Shown in pieces: positions 50,854-63,089 of a DNA stretch of 64,000 nucleotides. The notes under the pieces are model-generated. The model saw only the letters and a list, made by a program, of their open reading frames with translations. It had not been told where the DNA came from and made no database searches. The DNA is taken from positions 1,426,001 through 1,490,000 of the forward strand of contig JAQGDQ010000001.1 of the NCBI GenBank assembly GCA_030141605.1. The letters run 5' to 3'. This DNA comes from Tubiluchus corallicola (lineage: Eukaryota > Priapulida > Priapulimorpha > Priapulimorphida > Tubiluchidae). The first letter of the stretch is position 1. Every line of letters begins with the position of its first letter. The position numbers and the translations under genes were made by a program.

Positions 50854-52823
50854 TACTTTTTTTAATTAATAATTTATATGACCTTTAGATGTAAATTCGT
50901 ACATGTTGTAAATGCTACTGTCAATATTAAAATGGATAACAAGTAAACTATTTCTTCCCCTTTTCATCCATCACATCTAGCTAGAAAGTTACTTAATCAT
51001 GTAAGCAGAATTGACTCACTTAGTAATCATGTATATAATAATCTCATTGATGTTCCCTTTCTATAATTTCTATTAAATAGTAATTGCAATTATTGCAACA
51101 CGTTATGTAAATGATATATCATTTATTTTGAAAATCAATAAATGATCATTTGTTTTCTGAAATTCAGGATGGCATTCAATTGATCTGACACACTTTAACA
51201 TTTTCATCAATAACATGCACTTTTCTTTTGTTACATTGTTTTTGTCCTAAGATTTAATGTCATTGTCATTATAATTTCTTGATCAAAACCATGGTGTTTT
51301 TAATTTGTTCATTCTCGCTGTATACAAAATTTTTGTTTTCCCAGATTGATTCTTTGTTAGTTAGCACAAGACAATTGATTATTGAGCTGCTTGTTCATTT
51401 ATTACTTTTATACTTGTTTATATGCTGCATCTATTTCTGTAAATAATGTATGTTTATAGTACTGTTCATCTGTATTTTGCAGCCTTAGTCATAGTTATTG
51501 GTGTATGTGAAAATGTGTCATTACAATAAACAATTTACAACTACTGTTCTCATATGCGCTTGCATTTTACATATCCATTTGTTATCTGAATGGTATGTGA
51601 AAGCAATTGAAATCTTTTAGTTGTCAGTGTGTTTGTTTGTTAGTATCTGAAATTAAGTAAAGCTGGGCCTGATTAATAAAAGGTTGAATGACCACAGGTT
51701 TAAATCTTTTGGATTTTACCTTCTGAATCTCATTGATATACACTATTGCAGTCTCTCTTAATAATCTATTGTTTGAATTGAACAAAAGATAAATACTATG
51801 CCTCAATGAACTGATCCGAGATTTATATCTTCCCCGCTTTTAATATTTATAAATATATATAAATGGGGGAGGCAAAAATCCAGAAGTGTTAAACTCCAGT
51901 TCAGCAATTTGTTTACTGAAAATATAAACCGTGATATCAATGGACAGCATTAGAAACATCTGATTCAAGTCACAGCTCATGTATGATTTTTGGAAAAATA
52001 AAATACAATTATGTTATATGTTACAAAGCTTCCGTTATGTTATACATTCAATTACTATAATTGCTCCTATTACAGCAGTTAACTTGTTTTGCTGAACTTT
52101 CTTCTTGCTGCATGTTTTTATGTTTTGTAGTATTAATTACATAATCATATAAATTTATGTTATTGACATGTTTTTCATTTTCTTATTCATTGACAATTTG
52201 TATCCATTTCTTTCATTTAGTGGTCACTTGAGACAGTGTTTTGTCTTCTGTATTTTCAATACATCTTTTAATCAAAGTTTAAAACAGTTAGGCATTTGGT
52301 AGGTTGTAACTTAAGAACTTATGAATTATTATGTGCCCCCATTAAATTAACAGTCGTTGGTGATTTAGACTGTTGTTGAAGTAGTTTGGTCTCGACGTCA
52401 GTACACATCACTGTCAAGTACGTGCAAACATAACCTTTGGATTAGTTTGTCTTATATGCATTAATTTGTTGTTTCCACAGTTACAGAGGCTACAGATGTT
52501 TAGTGTGTTTAGTGCTGTACAACTGTCTTGTGGTGTTTGTGAAATACCTGCTTTTGAGAATTTATGATTTTGACTTCTTTACTTGTATTTTGACTTTTCA
52601 GTTTGATGCCAATATTTGACAGTTGGTACATTTTAGTTATATATGTTTGCCATTCAGAAAATCTTTAAAGGAGTTATAATTCAAACTGAAATACCAGGAT
52701 ATTAACACTTGTGTTACTAATAGGTAGGATGATCTGTGTCGTTTCTATTAATTACTTTTAATGGAATGATTGTGATTGTATCCATTTGCGACATACTTGA
52801 TTTGATTTTGATACTTTAACGGC

Positions 52824-53813
52824 ATGCACAGAGAACGTGATACCCAATTAACAACTGACATTAGAGCACCACAAACGCAGAATAGGCGATGGTCTGTGGT
52901 CATTACCTTCTTTGGAACTTGGGCTATTGTAATCGGTGGTTACATCTTGCTCGGCATTGGTATCTTTATCTCAGATCAGAAATTGATATGGGTTGGTTTG
53001 GCTGTTTGGGGTATCGGCATATGTCTTTGTTGCTCCCGACGTTATAAGCGTCAGTTTGGAAATGGTCAAGTTCTCTCCAATTCAAATGGACAAACCAATG
53101 CTAGCACCTCATCTAGTCATGTTGAAAGCAATACTAATATTCCTACTGTCAGTTCAAACATTGGGTTTTATCCACCTAGTTTTCCACCACCTTACGAGTT
53201 TATTGCTGGCAAATTACCAAGTTATGATGAAGCACAGTCAGGAAATATCAATGATTCAGTGTCATCCACTAATAACTATAGCCCACCTGGCTCATCGAGT
53301 GCTGTTATCAGACCATCTCTGTCCTATAATGCACCGCCTCCGTACCTAAGCAATGCTATCTCATCTACACAATTTTGCAATCCAGTTGATTTTCGAGCTG
53401 CCATGGAGAGATCCTTACAAATACAGCTAATGCATGATTCATTCCAATCAAGTTTGTCCTATCACAATAACAATACAGAAAACACGAATTGTTCACAAGC
53501 TGTTGCGGAAAACGGATCAACAAATATTGAAACTGAGTGTAACGATACAACGTCAGCAGTGATGAATCATAACTTTGTAGAAACTAGTACAACAGCTTTG
53601 TTACCTAGTTCAGATATGGAGCCTCAGTTGCCTTCCATTACTGATAGTAATGTAGCTAATGTTGATTGTGCAACATATGACAATTATGGATACGATGAGA
53701 GTGAGTCAGCAGATAATGAGAATAATGAGACACTGTCACATGAAGGATACAGTTGTGTTAGTGTCAGTGAAATTGAACTCGATACAAATCATAATACCCA
53801 TCACTCAGTTTGA
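52824..53813 (+). CDS. Two-pass membrane protein with PPxY motifs (329 aa)
   Basis: An intact single-exon frame of 329 codons. Residues 24-48 and about 53-70 are hydrophobic spans joined by a short polar turn (SDQK), so both termini face the same side. After a Cys/Arg-rich boundary (CLCCSRRYKR) comes a long Ser/Asn/Pro-rich tail. It has two PPPY motifs (121-124 and 171-174) and an LPSYDEA motif (131-137), the type bound by WW domains of NEDD4-family ubiquitin ligases; the tail is therefore probably cytosolic. The C-terminal third is acidic and Asn-rich with no recognised domain. Vertebrate TMEM proteins with a hairpin and a PY tail look similar in plan, but I do not assign orthology. The start ATG follows an AT-rich upstream region; an upstream coding exon is not excluded. 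Confidence 0.8.
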   Translation: MHRERDTQLTTDIRAPQTQNRRWSVVITFFGTWAIVIGGYILLGIGIFISDQKLIWVGLAVWGIGICLCCSRRYKRQFGNGQVLSNSNGQTNASTSSSHVESNTNIPTVSSNIGFYPPSFPPPYEFIAGKLPSYDEAQSGNINDSVSSTNNYSPPGSSSAVIRPSLSYNAPPPYLSNAISSTQFCNPVDFRAAMERSLQIQLMHDSFQSSLSYHNNNTENTNCSQAVAENGSTNIETECNDTTSAVMNHNFVETSTTALLPSSDMEPQLPSITDSNVANVDCATYDNYGYDESESADNENNETLSHEGYSCVSVSEIELDTNHNTHHSV

Positions 53814-55683
53814 TGCATTCTGATATTATTTAACCAATTCTAGTGCAAATGCATATAACATTATGATCTACATTTTCTATAACTAATTATTATTATTATC
53901 ATCATCATAATTATTATTTATCTTGGACATAATGAAAAATTGTTTGTGGAGTTCCATGTAAATTATCTTTATTTATGAAAATGTGTTCACTGGAGTTATA
54001 ACTGAAGTGACCTCCTCTTAAGTATTAAAATATATTAATTGTTGGCACAGAACATTTTTAAACTGTTAAAGTAAAAGTGTAAAATTACTGATGTAATTAA
54101 GTGTATATTAATGCTGTATTAATCAGTATTAAAAAGGCGCTGTACACTTTTCTAAAAGTTAGAAATGTTTTTTGTGTTTTTTTCCATTTCAGAAAATTGT
54201 AACTGTGGATGTTGATTATGTGAGTATACAATTATAAACAACTTGCATAATCAAAAGTAAAATATCAATTGTTAATATAAAATAAGTTGAACAGAAAATG
54301 TAAACATAACTGTGATAAACCTTGTTTAGTCTTAATTTGGTATAAACCTTTGTTGTGCCAAATAATCCAAATCAAATGCTAATAGCTAAAATTGAAATAT
54401 GTTATGAGACATACTTTTGTACTAAATGTAACTTACTGAATTCACTGTAAGTTAAATACACTTACAGTAACATTTCTACATGACTCAGTGAGCCAAAGAA
54501 GTGAAATAAATAAAAATATTTTTTTTTGCATACTTGGGCTGCAGACCTCCTCAGCTTCCAGTAATTCAGCACTTAATATTTTTCCTGTATATAAGGTGAA
54601 AGGTTAATAGATGATATTTTAATTTTCCTAGTAGTGGAAGTTGCATCATTGTAATTAATCTTATGAGATTGGTAATAGTGTATTATTTTTACTGGTTTAT
54701 GTAGCATGTTTATACAAACTATGCTATTAAAAATTATATTTCTCCAAGAAAGAGCCCAACATGAGCCTGTGGTCCTTCTTAGTTTTCTCTGCTGTCCCCA
54801 CTAGTTTTCTCTGTTAGTTCTGGATTATTACAACTTAGCAAGAAAAAGTCATAAAGGTTGTTTTTGACTAAACATGCTACAATATCAAATTTTTGAGCTT
54901 TGGACCCATTGGTGTTCATAATATTTGTTTTACAAAAACGGACATATTTTACCTATTTATTTTATTTTTCATTATTTTACAAGTGCATAGGTAGATTCAC
55001 AGAGTGCACATGCAGTTTTCAAAACCGCATTGTTTATGGAGCCATTCGTCTTATAACCCTATAAACCTATAATTCGGTTAAAGCAATGGACTATGTCCAG
55101 CAAAAATATTACATTGTACATCTGCATGTTTATCCAAATATTTTTAAACATGAAAAATATTCCAAAACTATGAAACTTATAAATATTAATAGCAATTAAT
55201 AGCCTCAAAAAACTGGCATAAAGGAGTAGACCATACAGTGTTACTTTGAAATACTAATTACATTTTGACAAACAGTCATTCAAATGAAGACTCACCTTTT
55301 ATAATGGTTGATTTTATTCTGCAGCTTTTCTGATGTTCTTATTAGTTATTCAATAAATGCTCCCTAATCAATCATATTTACATATAATACTATCACACTA
55401 AATTCCTTATAATATCCCAGTGCAAAGTTTTTAAAAACATGCAAAAAAAATAATGTCAAAAGGACATGAGCAAATATGATTGAATGCAGCTAGTTAACTC
55501 ATGTCACCTCATTTGTTGTTTGTATTATCTAACGTGATTGTCAGCAGGAAGTATCATGCACACCTTTGAGCTGTTAATAAGAACAACTGGCTTATTTATC
55601 AGTCCTTCTACATTGATCATTTTCAATGATTGATTAATTAATTACATTATAATTTCAGTGCTCACTGCTCAAGCACATGACTG
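53814..55683. other. Convergent 3' spacer between the PPxY gene and the GT49 gene
   Basis: 3' UTR and downstream sequence of two genes that converge. It contains the PPxY gene polyadenylation signal (54505) and AT-rich DNA. A TTTATT at 55313-55318 could be the minus-strand polyadenylation signal of the GT49 gene. No other gene was seen. Confidence 0.55.
54505..54510 (+). terminator. Polyadenylation signal AATAAA, PPxY gene
   Basis: AATAAA within GAAATAAATAAAAATA, about 690 bp past the stop codon, followed by a T-rich stretch. Confidence 0.55.
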
Positions 55684-57841
55684 TTACAAATTATGTGGTG
55701 GCTCAGTTTGTCCATAAAGCCCAGCTTGTGGAAAGTACCCAATGATCTCTCCAGTTCTTTCCAGTCTGCAGTTGTCCATGAGTTCCGCATTTTGAGGGTA
55801 TTTTGATGCAACTTCCATCCCAAAGTCTAACAACAGCCGGTAATTTGCTTTAATGATTGCTCCCCTTTCATCAAGTTCACGTTGTAATAGTAGGTGAATT
55901 CCTTCATGAACCAAAAACGCATTGTCCAGAATGTGAAATTCATAGTTTTGCAAGCACATTTCATAAGCTTGCTGAATTTTATTTGAGCCATAACCTTTGA
56001 ACCGTTCATCATACATGGGCTCTTTGTTGTCACCTGAACAGGAAAACAAAGATGTATCAGAATAAAATTCTTTATAAGCATGTGTTTACATCATTTGATT
56101 AGTGCCTATTCATTTGATGACAAATATAGAAAGAGCAATTGTAATAAATTAAATTTTGATTGTGCTTCTTAAAAAATACATAGTTAACCTTAACATTTTC
56201 ATTTTATCGTCTGTCTCCATGTTTCATGTTTTTGCAAAATTTTATAGCTGACATGTAAAATGCTAATAGTTTAATACCCAATATCGTGTCTATTCAGAGA
56301 GGTTCATGTATACATACTGTACCTTGTCAGTTCTTATTATGCTGAACATTTTTCTCTCAGAGCAATTTAATTTCATTTCTGTCGAGAATTCCATTTATGG
56401 ATTAATAAATCATCATAATCAGTGGATTTGTTACTGGCAGAAAGCCTTTAGTACCTAACTATCATTAGGTGAAATAGTGCCGGTGAAATATGCTATAGAT
56501 ACCTACCTATAAATACTGGCTCCCAGAATGGAGGTACCCATTTCGTAATGAAGAATATATCCAGGTTTGATGATATATGAGTTGTGTTTACCCACATATC
56601 ATAATATGGTATTTTGTGACATATTCCGCATCGATTCTATGAAAAAGAAAATGTGTGTTATCTTACGCTTGTACATATCGCCATTAATGAATCGTCTACT
56701 TTTATTATGTTCAGGAATTCTTCACCATTGTTGGGGACCATAACGTTTTTATACAAGTAACTTATTTCGTAACTCTTTATCTTTCAGTTGTGCACATGTT
56801 ACAATTTACTAAATTATTGTCCTGTGTGTTGACCACCCATATGCCTTGCTTACTGTACCACCTCATGGTGCTCTGTTGGTTTTTATTAGTTAGTGGCAGC
56901 AGGTATAGTGTAATTTTCGCACATTGTATTTTTATTATCAACTTATTATTCTAGCCAACATATTAATATTATTGACTTTTTACCTTGTGAAAATATACTG
57001 ATTTTCCTTTGTGAATTTGACTAACAAGCTCAAGTTTGTCAGTTGGAATTTTCTCTCCATGCTCTACTTCAAACACAGGCAGCACATAAACAATCTTGTG
57101 CCCCACCCATCGTTCATCTGGGTTCATTTGATGTCTGTCCGTCATGTGCAAGAACTTTTCCTCTAAGTTCTTGCTTGGCTTTAACTCTATGTCCATCACC
57201 AACACATAATCGGTTTTGACTGTATCACGAGCTGTATTTCTACCTGCATTGACTGGATACAATCCATACTTCTCTGTCACTTTTCCGGATACAATCGGAA
57301 ATTTCAGTTTGTCACAAGGCAACTTATCTAAGTCTAATTTTTCTGGAATAAAGCCACTTTTAAATCTTACATCTGCAGGGTAAAAGAAAGAAAATGTTGC
57401 TTGATTTTCTATACTAGGATAGCATTTTCTTAATAATTGCACAGTCTGATCAGCTACCATGTATGTATCCCCGGGAGCATACACTGCCACTGCAATGGGA
57501 CCATCCCATCTTGCAGTCAAGTCTATGAGATTATGTAAATATTCTACAGAGCCTTGTGTAGCAATTGTTACTCTATTTTTTTGGTAACGTTCTTTTGATT
57601 GGTAAACAGCAATCAACTTTCTGTACACTGTTCTTTTCCCAATCTGTACCAGTAGAGTTTCTAATTCTGGCTGGTTACCTGACCTTAACTCATCATTGAA
57701 AACAACAGCTGCCCATACAAAGATACCAAAAAGTCCAAAACACATAAGTGCTGTGTTCCTCTCGTAGGTCGTCCATCTGTGTCGGAACAGAAACATTCGA
57801 CGTAGGCTTATCCATCTCTTGACTGCATGGAAGATACCCAT
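55684..57841 (-). CDS. B4GAT1: GT49-family glucuronyltransferase, B4GAT1-like (445 aa, 3 exons)
   Basis: Vertebrate B4GAT1 is a Golgi type II enzyme that adds glucuronate to prime LARGE-dependent matriglycan on dystroglycan. Exons: 56984-57841, 56507-56636, 55684-56033; total 1338 bp. The ATG at 57839-57841 is the first in frame after an upstream TAA. Seen: a basic cytosolic tail; a signal anchor (about 29-48); a glycosyltransferase segment with VAVYAPGD; GLYPVNAGRNTARDTVKTDY (193-212) leading to the metal-site region VLVMDIELKPS (213-223); WVPPFWEPVFI; YDERFKGYGSNKI; and FLVHEGIH. Length and a single catalytic domain fit B4GAT1 rather than two-domain LARGE. The usual DxD reads Asp-Ile-Glu (217-219, codon GAG). 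A glutamate might still bind metal, but it is a change in a key site, so activity and the exact donor and acceptor remain uncertain. Confidence 0.88.
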
Positions 57842-59430
57842 CACTTGCTTTTACTGCTCCCTTCTCTTTAGCAACACCTTTCAAAGCATGACATTTCTGT
57901 CAGGGTTGATGATGTGTGGATTAGTACTTCCTGCAGTCAGCTATCAGTATGGGAACCGTGCTCAGTGATAATCACTAATGGAATTTGACTTGTCAACGCG
58001 TAACAACGTAATTCAAAAAATGTGCCGTTAAGACTGCCTTTTAATATTGAAGACAATAATGCTGTTGCAACTTGTAATCTCGTGCTCATGTTGCAGTCCT
58101 AATCTTCGGCAAGAGAATACTTGGTAAGAATTTTTTTTTGCAAAACAGCACCTACGAGCACACTTTTTGTATTTCTCTTATGGTGTGATGTTACAAAACT
58201 GAGATGAGTGTGGTCACATGTCTGCCTGAAATAGAAGTGGTAGAAAATTGGTGATCAAATTACTTTGGCTGTGCTTAGCTACACATGTGTACAACATTAC
58301 CCAGTAGGCGGCAGAGTTCCATCTTATGCAAACAATGGGTGCACACTGTATTTTCTAATTTGCTCTAGGAGGCTAAGTAATTTAACTGGACTTGGTAAAT
58401 GTTAAAAAGCTGTGAGTGAACTCTCTCTATCACACACACTCACTTTAGCACTTTATAATTATCTGTAATTAATTTCTATATAGTCCATTCATCTTAAAGC
58501 TTGAAAAAATATAGTTTTGCATAGCTTGTGTGGTTTAACCTGGGTGCATTTGCTTCATTATCGTCAATTGCAAACAACGAGCTATTAATATTCATAGTCA
58601 TTGGAAAAAATCAAAATATACCAGACTACTAGTGTGTTAAATATTTTCTCCTTACCTGAAATGTGGCGAAAACAATAAGCAATTCAGAGTACACAGTACA
58701 GCTGAGTTTGAATCAAGCTAAAAACGAAAGCAGAAGTGTTGCTAGAGCAAAACAGGTTTACACAGAAAGCGGGTAGAAATATGGAGAGGGAAATATAGGG
58801 CACTGACCCTGCATAACGCAAGTGAGCACGTCAAAAGCTACTGCCTGATCTAGACTGTCCGTTGTCGTGTGTGCCTAACAACCAATCTGAACAGCTTATG
58901 ACAAAATTAGTGAATTATTGATATGCTGCTTGTGCAAATGTACATGCTAATACGCATGCAAAAATAACAAAACTAACATTAATATTATTTTTGCAATATT
59001 GTACTTAACAGATATTGTTAAATTTTGAAAACTTTTTAATTTTTGTAACTGAATCAAATTCGATGTGTTTTTCGCTTTGTGCTTGATGAAGTTTCTTGTA
59101 CATGTAGTTTGTACTTTTTACTTGCTGATGATTACACACAAGAAATATTCGGATGCGATCCTTTTCAGTAGTAGAATGCAATTTAGACTTTCTACATTTT
59201 CTATTCCATTTTTAGTGTAATTGTTTTTATCCTTTAGCCCTAGAGAGTGTAACTGTAGTCAAGTTTAGCATTTGATTAAGAATTTATTGCAATCACAGGT
59301 TTACTTTTTGTCAAACCCAGATATACAGTCACAGTAGCACAATACATTTATACAGAATTTTTTAGGGCTAGGACTTTATCAAAGCTAGTCACACCAGGGC
59401 TTAGAGGTAAAAATGGTACGATGTATACCT

Positions 59431-60547
59431 AAAGAGGCGTTCACAGGCGTCCGGAATGCGTTATGGGCTATAATCTCCGGAATAAATGATGCACAATTGC
59501 ACAGCGCAATGTGGAACGGTGTCAAACATGGTGGCTTCAAGGAACTGCCGCGTTGAAAACGATGTCATCATTGCCGTAGGAACTTATTTTGCAACAAAAA
59601 TAATCGAGATGTGGAGTCCATCCCTACAGCTGGGCCTGGACGTCGGACGACGGAATGTTTCGACTATATTTCAATAACGATAACTCCGGAGCAGTTTGAC
59701 CAGCTTTCGATTATTCTGGGCAAGGGCTTGAAAAATTTCACGTAGCCATTTGTTTCAGGTAATTCCATATAATACTACTAGCGATAGAATAAAACTGCAA
59801 CATATTATAACCAATTTTTGAATTCAAACTTGACCGAAAAATATTGAATATCAAAAAAGTTTTCCAAACCCTGGATTTGAAATAAGTTTTTTAGGTTACA
59901 TTTCCAGCACAACACGATAGTGCTTAAGATAGTCTCGAAGTAATTAACTAATTGTCTGTTAAAGTCATGGTTTTAATATCGTTACTATCAGAACTATAAG
60001 ACTGACAAAGAATCTGGAATTAAACTAAGGCTATTTTGATGTCACGATGGATTCACTTCCCGGGGGGGGGGGACTCTGTAGTTTCCATACATCATACAGA
60101 ACTTGTATTCTAGTCTTTGCTTTTGATCCATGCAGTCCAGGATTTCCAATAATTTCTTGTTTCAGAAATTTAAATAACAATCGTCGATTCCATTTGGACC
60201 AAAAGTCTAGAAACAAGACTAATATTTTATATTGTTTAGTGGGAGGAGAAAAATGGTGGGGGTGAGAGAAAGAGAGATAGTGTAAGAGAGTGGATCTACA
60301 CTGTTACTCCTGCTACGACTACGTTAATGAATTTTCGCGAGGATACGTGTACAGAACGTAACAGGATTTTGTTGCTAATATAGTACGTTACAGTACGTAA
60401 CAGGATATCGCTACCCCGACTTTTCCGCAAATGCAGGTTCCACAAGGCATAATGCATAATGCAAGGCTGATAAATGGTGCATTGAAAACAGTATATTATA
60501 GTGATTTCTACCTATAACGCATTCCGGATTTCTAGCAAACGCCTTTT
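59431..60547. mobile_element. Inverted-repeat DNA element, about 1.1 kb
   Basis: Left terminus AAAGAGGCGTTCACAGGCGT continuing to CCGGAATGCGTTATGGG; the right terminus in reverse is AAAAGGCGTTTGCTAGAAAT continuing to CCGGAATGCGTTATAGG. The arms match over about 37 bp with an internal variable stretch. The interior has GGTGCATTGAAAACA, shared with the small element at 37327-37341. The interior has no clear transposase; a 63-codon frame at 59486 has no recognised domain. Confidence 0.65.
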
Positions 60548-63005
60548 AAGTTTATTTTTTCTGGAAAACAGCTAGGACCGAAGTTTGTACCAGGGTGCAC
60601 ATGGTTAAACAATCTAACATATAAAATGTAAAATTGGAATATAGATTTCTTTTAATTAAAATTTGCCTAGTCGACCTTTAATTAAGTTTCTAAGCGAATG
60701 TTTAATCACCAGAAACACGTTGGCACTATTACAGGTGATAAAATGTATATTTACTATACTTCAGAATGTGATAGAGTTTGAAAAATCGTTCTGTTTCCCG
60801 TTAAGTATACTTTTTCTTCTTTGACGTATAGTTTATGGCAATCTGATTCTTCATCATGTCTTTTTATCTGTTTATCACTTTCGATATGTCATTTTCGATA
60901 CTTTCAAAAGTTCCCATGCTTTATGGGAATGTTACTTAATGGCTGTTTTTGTTACAAGATTTGACAATCACTGATAGCGACATGAAAAGTCTTGAGGTAC
61001 TATTACCTTTTATTGTACAAATAAAAACAATTCGAATGACTAGTTACACAATTTAACGGTTTGTCATGTGAAGTAGTGAATAAAAATAGTTAATCATCCA
61101 TTATGGCTTGACTTAATTATTATTTTAGTCAGTTTATCATCATACAGGCTCACCTAGGTTTCTTTAAACTTACTAGACAAATTGTGATCATCTGTGCAGA
61201 AACAAAATGCACCATAAATACGTGATTATGTAAAATAAAATAAGTAAAACTTCCTGTTCTTGCCTTATAATTTAACATAACCAAATACCACGTTGATTTT
61301 GGCGTTTATCAATTTAACAACTTACTTATAATGAACTTAACTTTCTTAATTATAAGTGACTAGTTATTTGCCAGTAAACTCACAGTGCATTATATTTTTT
61401 AAGATGAGTATTATAGCTGGATATAATACGTAACATTTAATTATGACACTCATAATAAAAGTAATTTCACATCTGGTTGTCCAGTCCTACCTAGCAACAT
61501 GTGTCACTCAGCTTTTGTCTGAAGTTCTACATCTTATGCTTGGTTTTACAGGCTATCATGAGAACGAATTTCAACATTATTACTGTATTAAAACACCTAT
61601 AACAACTATATTTTTAGCAGAGTAACACATTTTACAATTTCAATATTTCAAAATAATGTTACAAAAAAACTTAAAACTAATGACTCAGTGAAAATTTTAC
61701 TGAGTATCGAACAGGTTTTATAAATCTTCAATAAAAGCATAATGATTTTAAACTACTGCAATAAAGTACTATATGTCTACTAGAAAATAACTATTTTGCC
61801 TTGTAATACTGTAATAGCGATGTCTTGACTCCAACTAACTGATAATTTCATACAAAATACTGTACTTGGCATGACGTCTTACCTACTATAATAATACTGA
61901 CGCCAACAAATTAATAAATATCAATATTTACAATGTTTATTTCCAGTCTTGGTCACATAAAAGAGAGTATTATAATAGACTGGATGAAAACCAACAACTA
62001 TACACATAGAATTAATGTAACCAACCTGAAGTTAATATATGCATTAAAGGATTAAGCAGTTCTCAACTGTTTATAATTTCAAACTCTAGGTGTACTCCCT
62101 GTACGTTTAACAATAAGGTTAAATCTAATCATTAATGGCACCGTACATGTAATAACATCCACCAGGTAAAGATCTCTAAACGGCTATAATTTTGTTCTGG
62201 GTTAATTCTATTTAAGCTGCTCATAAACAAGCTATTTCCCAGCACTACTGTGTTCTCAAATCATATAAAAATTTACAGAATTTATCTTTACAGAAAGATA
62301 AACCAGCTCCCACTAATATCATAGTAATACAACTACCAATAACTTAAATTGTATTTATAAAAGAATTAGTATAGCGTATTGAGCACCATAATAGCTATAA
62401 ACAATATAAATAACAGTTACATATACCTAAAAGTACAATGTGATATTCACAATGCAGATGACCCAAACTGTATTCCACTCAATGAATGTTATTAAAGCCA
62501 GCATTGTAGGCAATCAAATTTCTTGGGCTTTATAAATGGGAAAGTGTTTTAACAGTACACTTTAAAAATTGTAACAGTTCTTATCTCACAGATGAAATAC
62601 AGATATGCCTGTCTTTGGCTTAAGATTTTTGATATTTCTTTGGCTTATAAGAGCTTTCAAATCAGTCCTTGATTTGAGATGGTTGAAGCAAATCTTTGAC
62701 TTGAGACATGTCTCCCTTACATGTATACAACACAGGTAGCAATTTGAAAATATTGCACAGAAGAACACTATAGCCAACATCAGTATGGTGCAAACCTGTT
62801 ATAGGCACCTCTGTACACAGCCTACATAACAGACAAATCTCAGTTTAAATGTTTATTTGTACATACTTTATGACGTAATAATATTTAAAGTATTCAAAAA
62901 TAAAAATTTTATATAAATACCAAGTATCACTTTTGATGTTTATAAAAAGCTTTCCTTTGACATATTGGCCTGACATATTTGACAGGGAATATCACTGTCG
63001 CTGGA

Positions 63006-63052
63006 ATATATATATATAATAATATGGAATATAATATATATATATATATATA
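63006..63052. repeat. Imperfect (AT)n microsatellite
   Basis: TA/AT dinucleotides interrupted by AATATGGAA, about 38 bp beyond the donor of the last supported exon of the minus-strand gene. Confidence 0.9.
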
Positions 63053-63089
63053 ACTGTTTTACGGACTTATAAAGTATACAGTCACTTAC

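Larger units (their letters stand above)
49840..52823. other. Spacer between NELFE and the PPxY membrane protein gene
   Basis: It contains the NELFE 3' flank, a pogo/Tigger-type MITE (50096-50793), a partial tandem duplication (50762-50853) and AT-rich sequence with no recognised gene. An AATAAA at 51525 is a possible distal polyadenylation signal. Part of 52400-52823 is probably the 5' UTR and promoter of the next gene. Confidence 0.5.
57842..63089. other. Spacer between the GT49 gene and the C-terminal exons at the right edge
   Basis: 5' flank of the GT49 gene, then AT-rich DNA with no recognised gene. It includes an inverted-repeat element (59431-60547) with a poly-G run at about 60061-60071 and an AT microsatellite (63006-63052). 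The right part (about 61000-63089) may include the terminal exon or 3' UTR of the minus-strand gene that continues off the window. Confidence 0.5.

Noticed and set aside
57693-57884. Alternative start of the GT49 gene through a 63-codon overlapping frame
   Set aside because: It is a different frame. The GT49 frame has a TAA three codons upstream of the ATG at 57839-57841.
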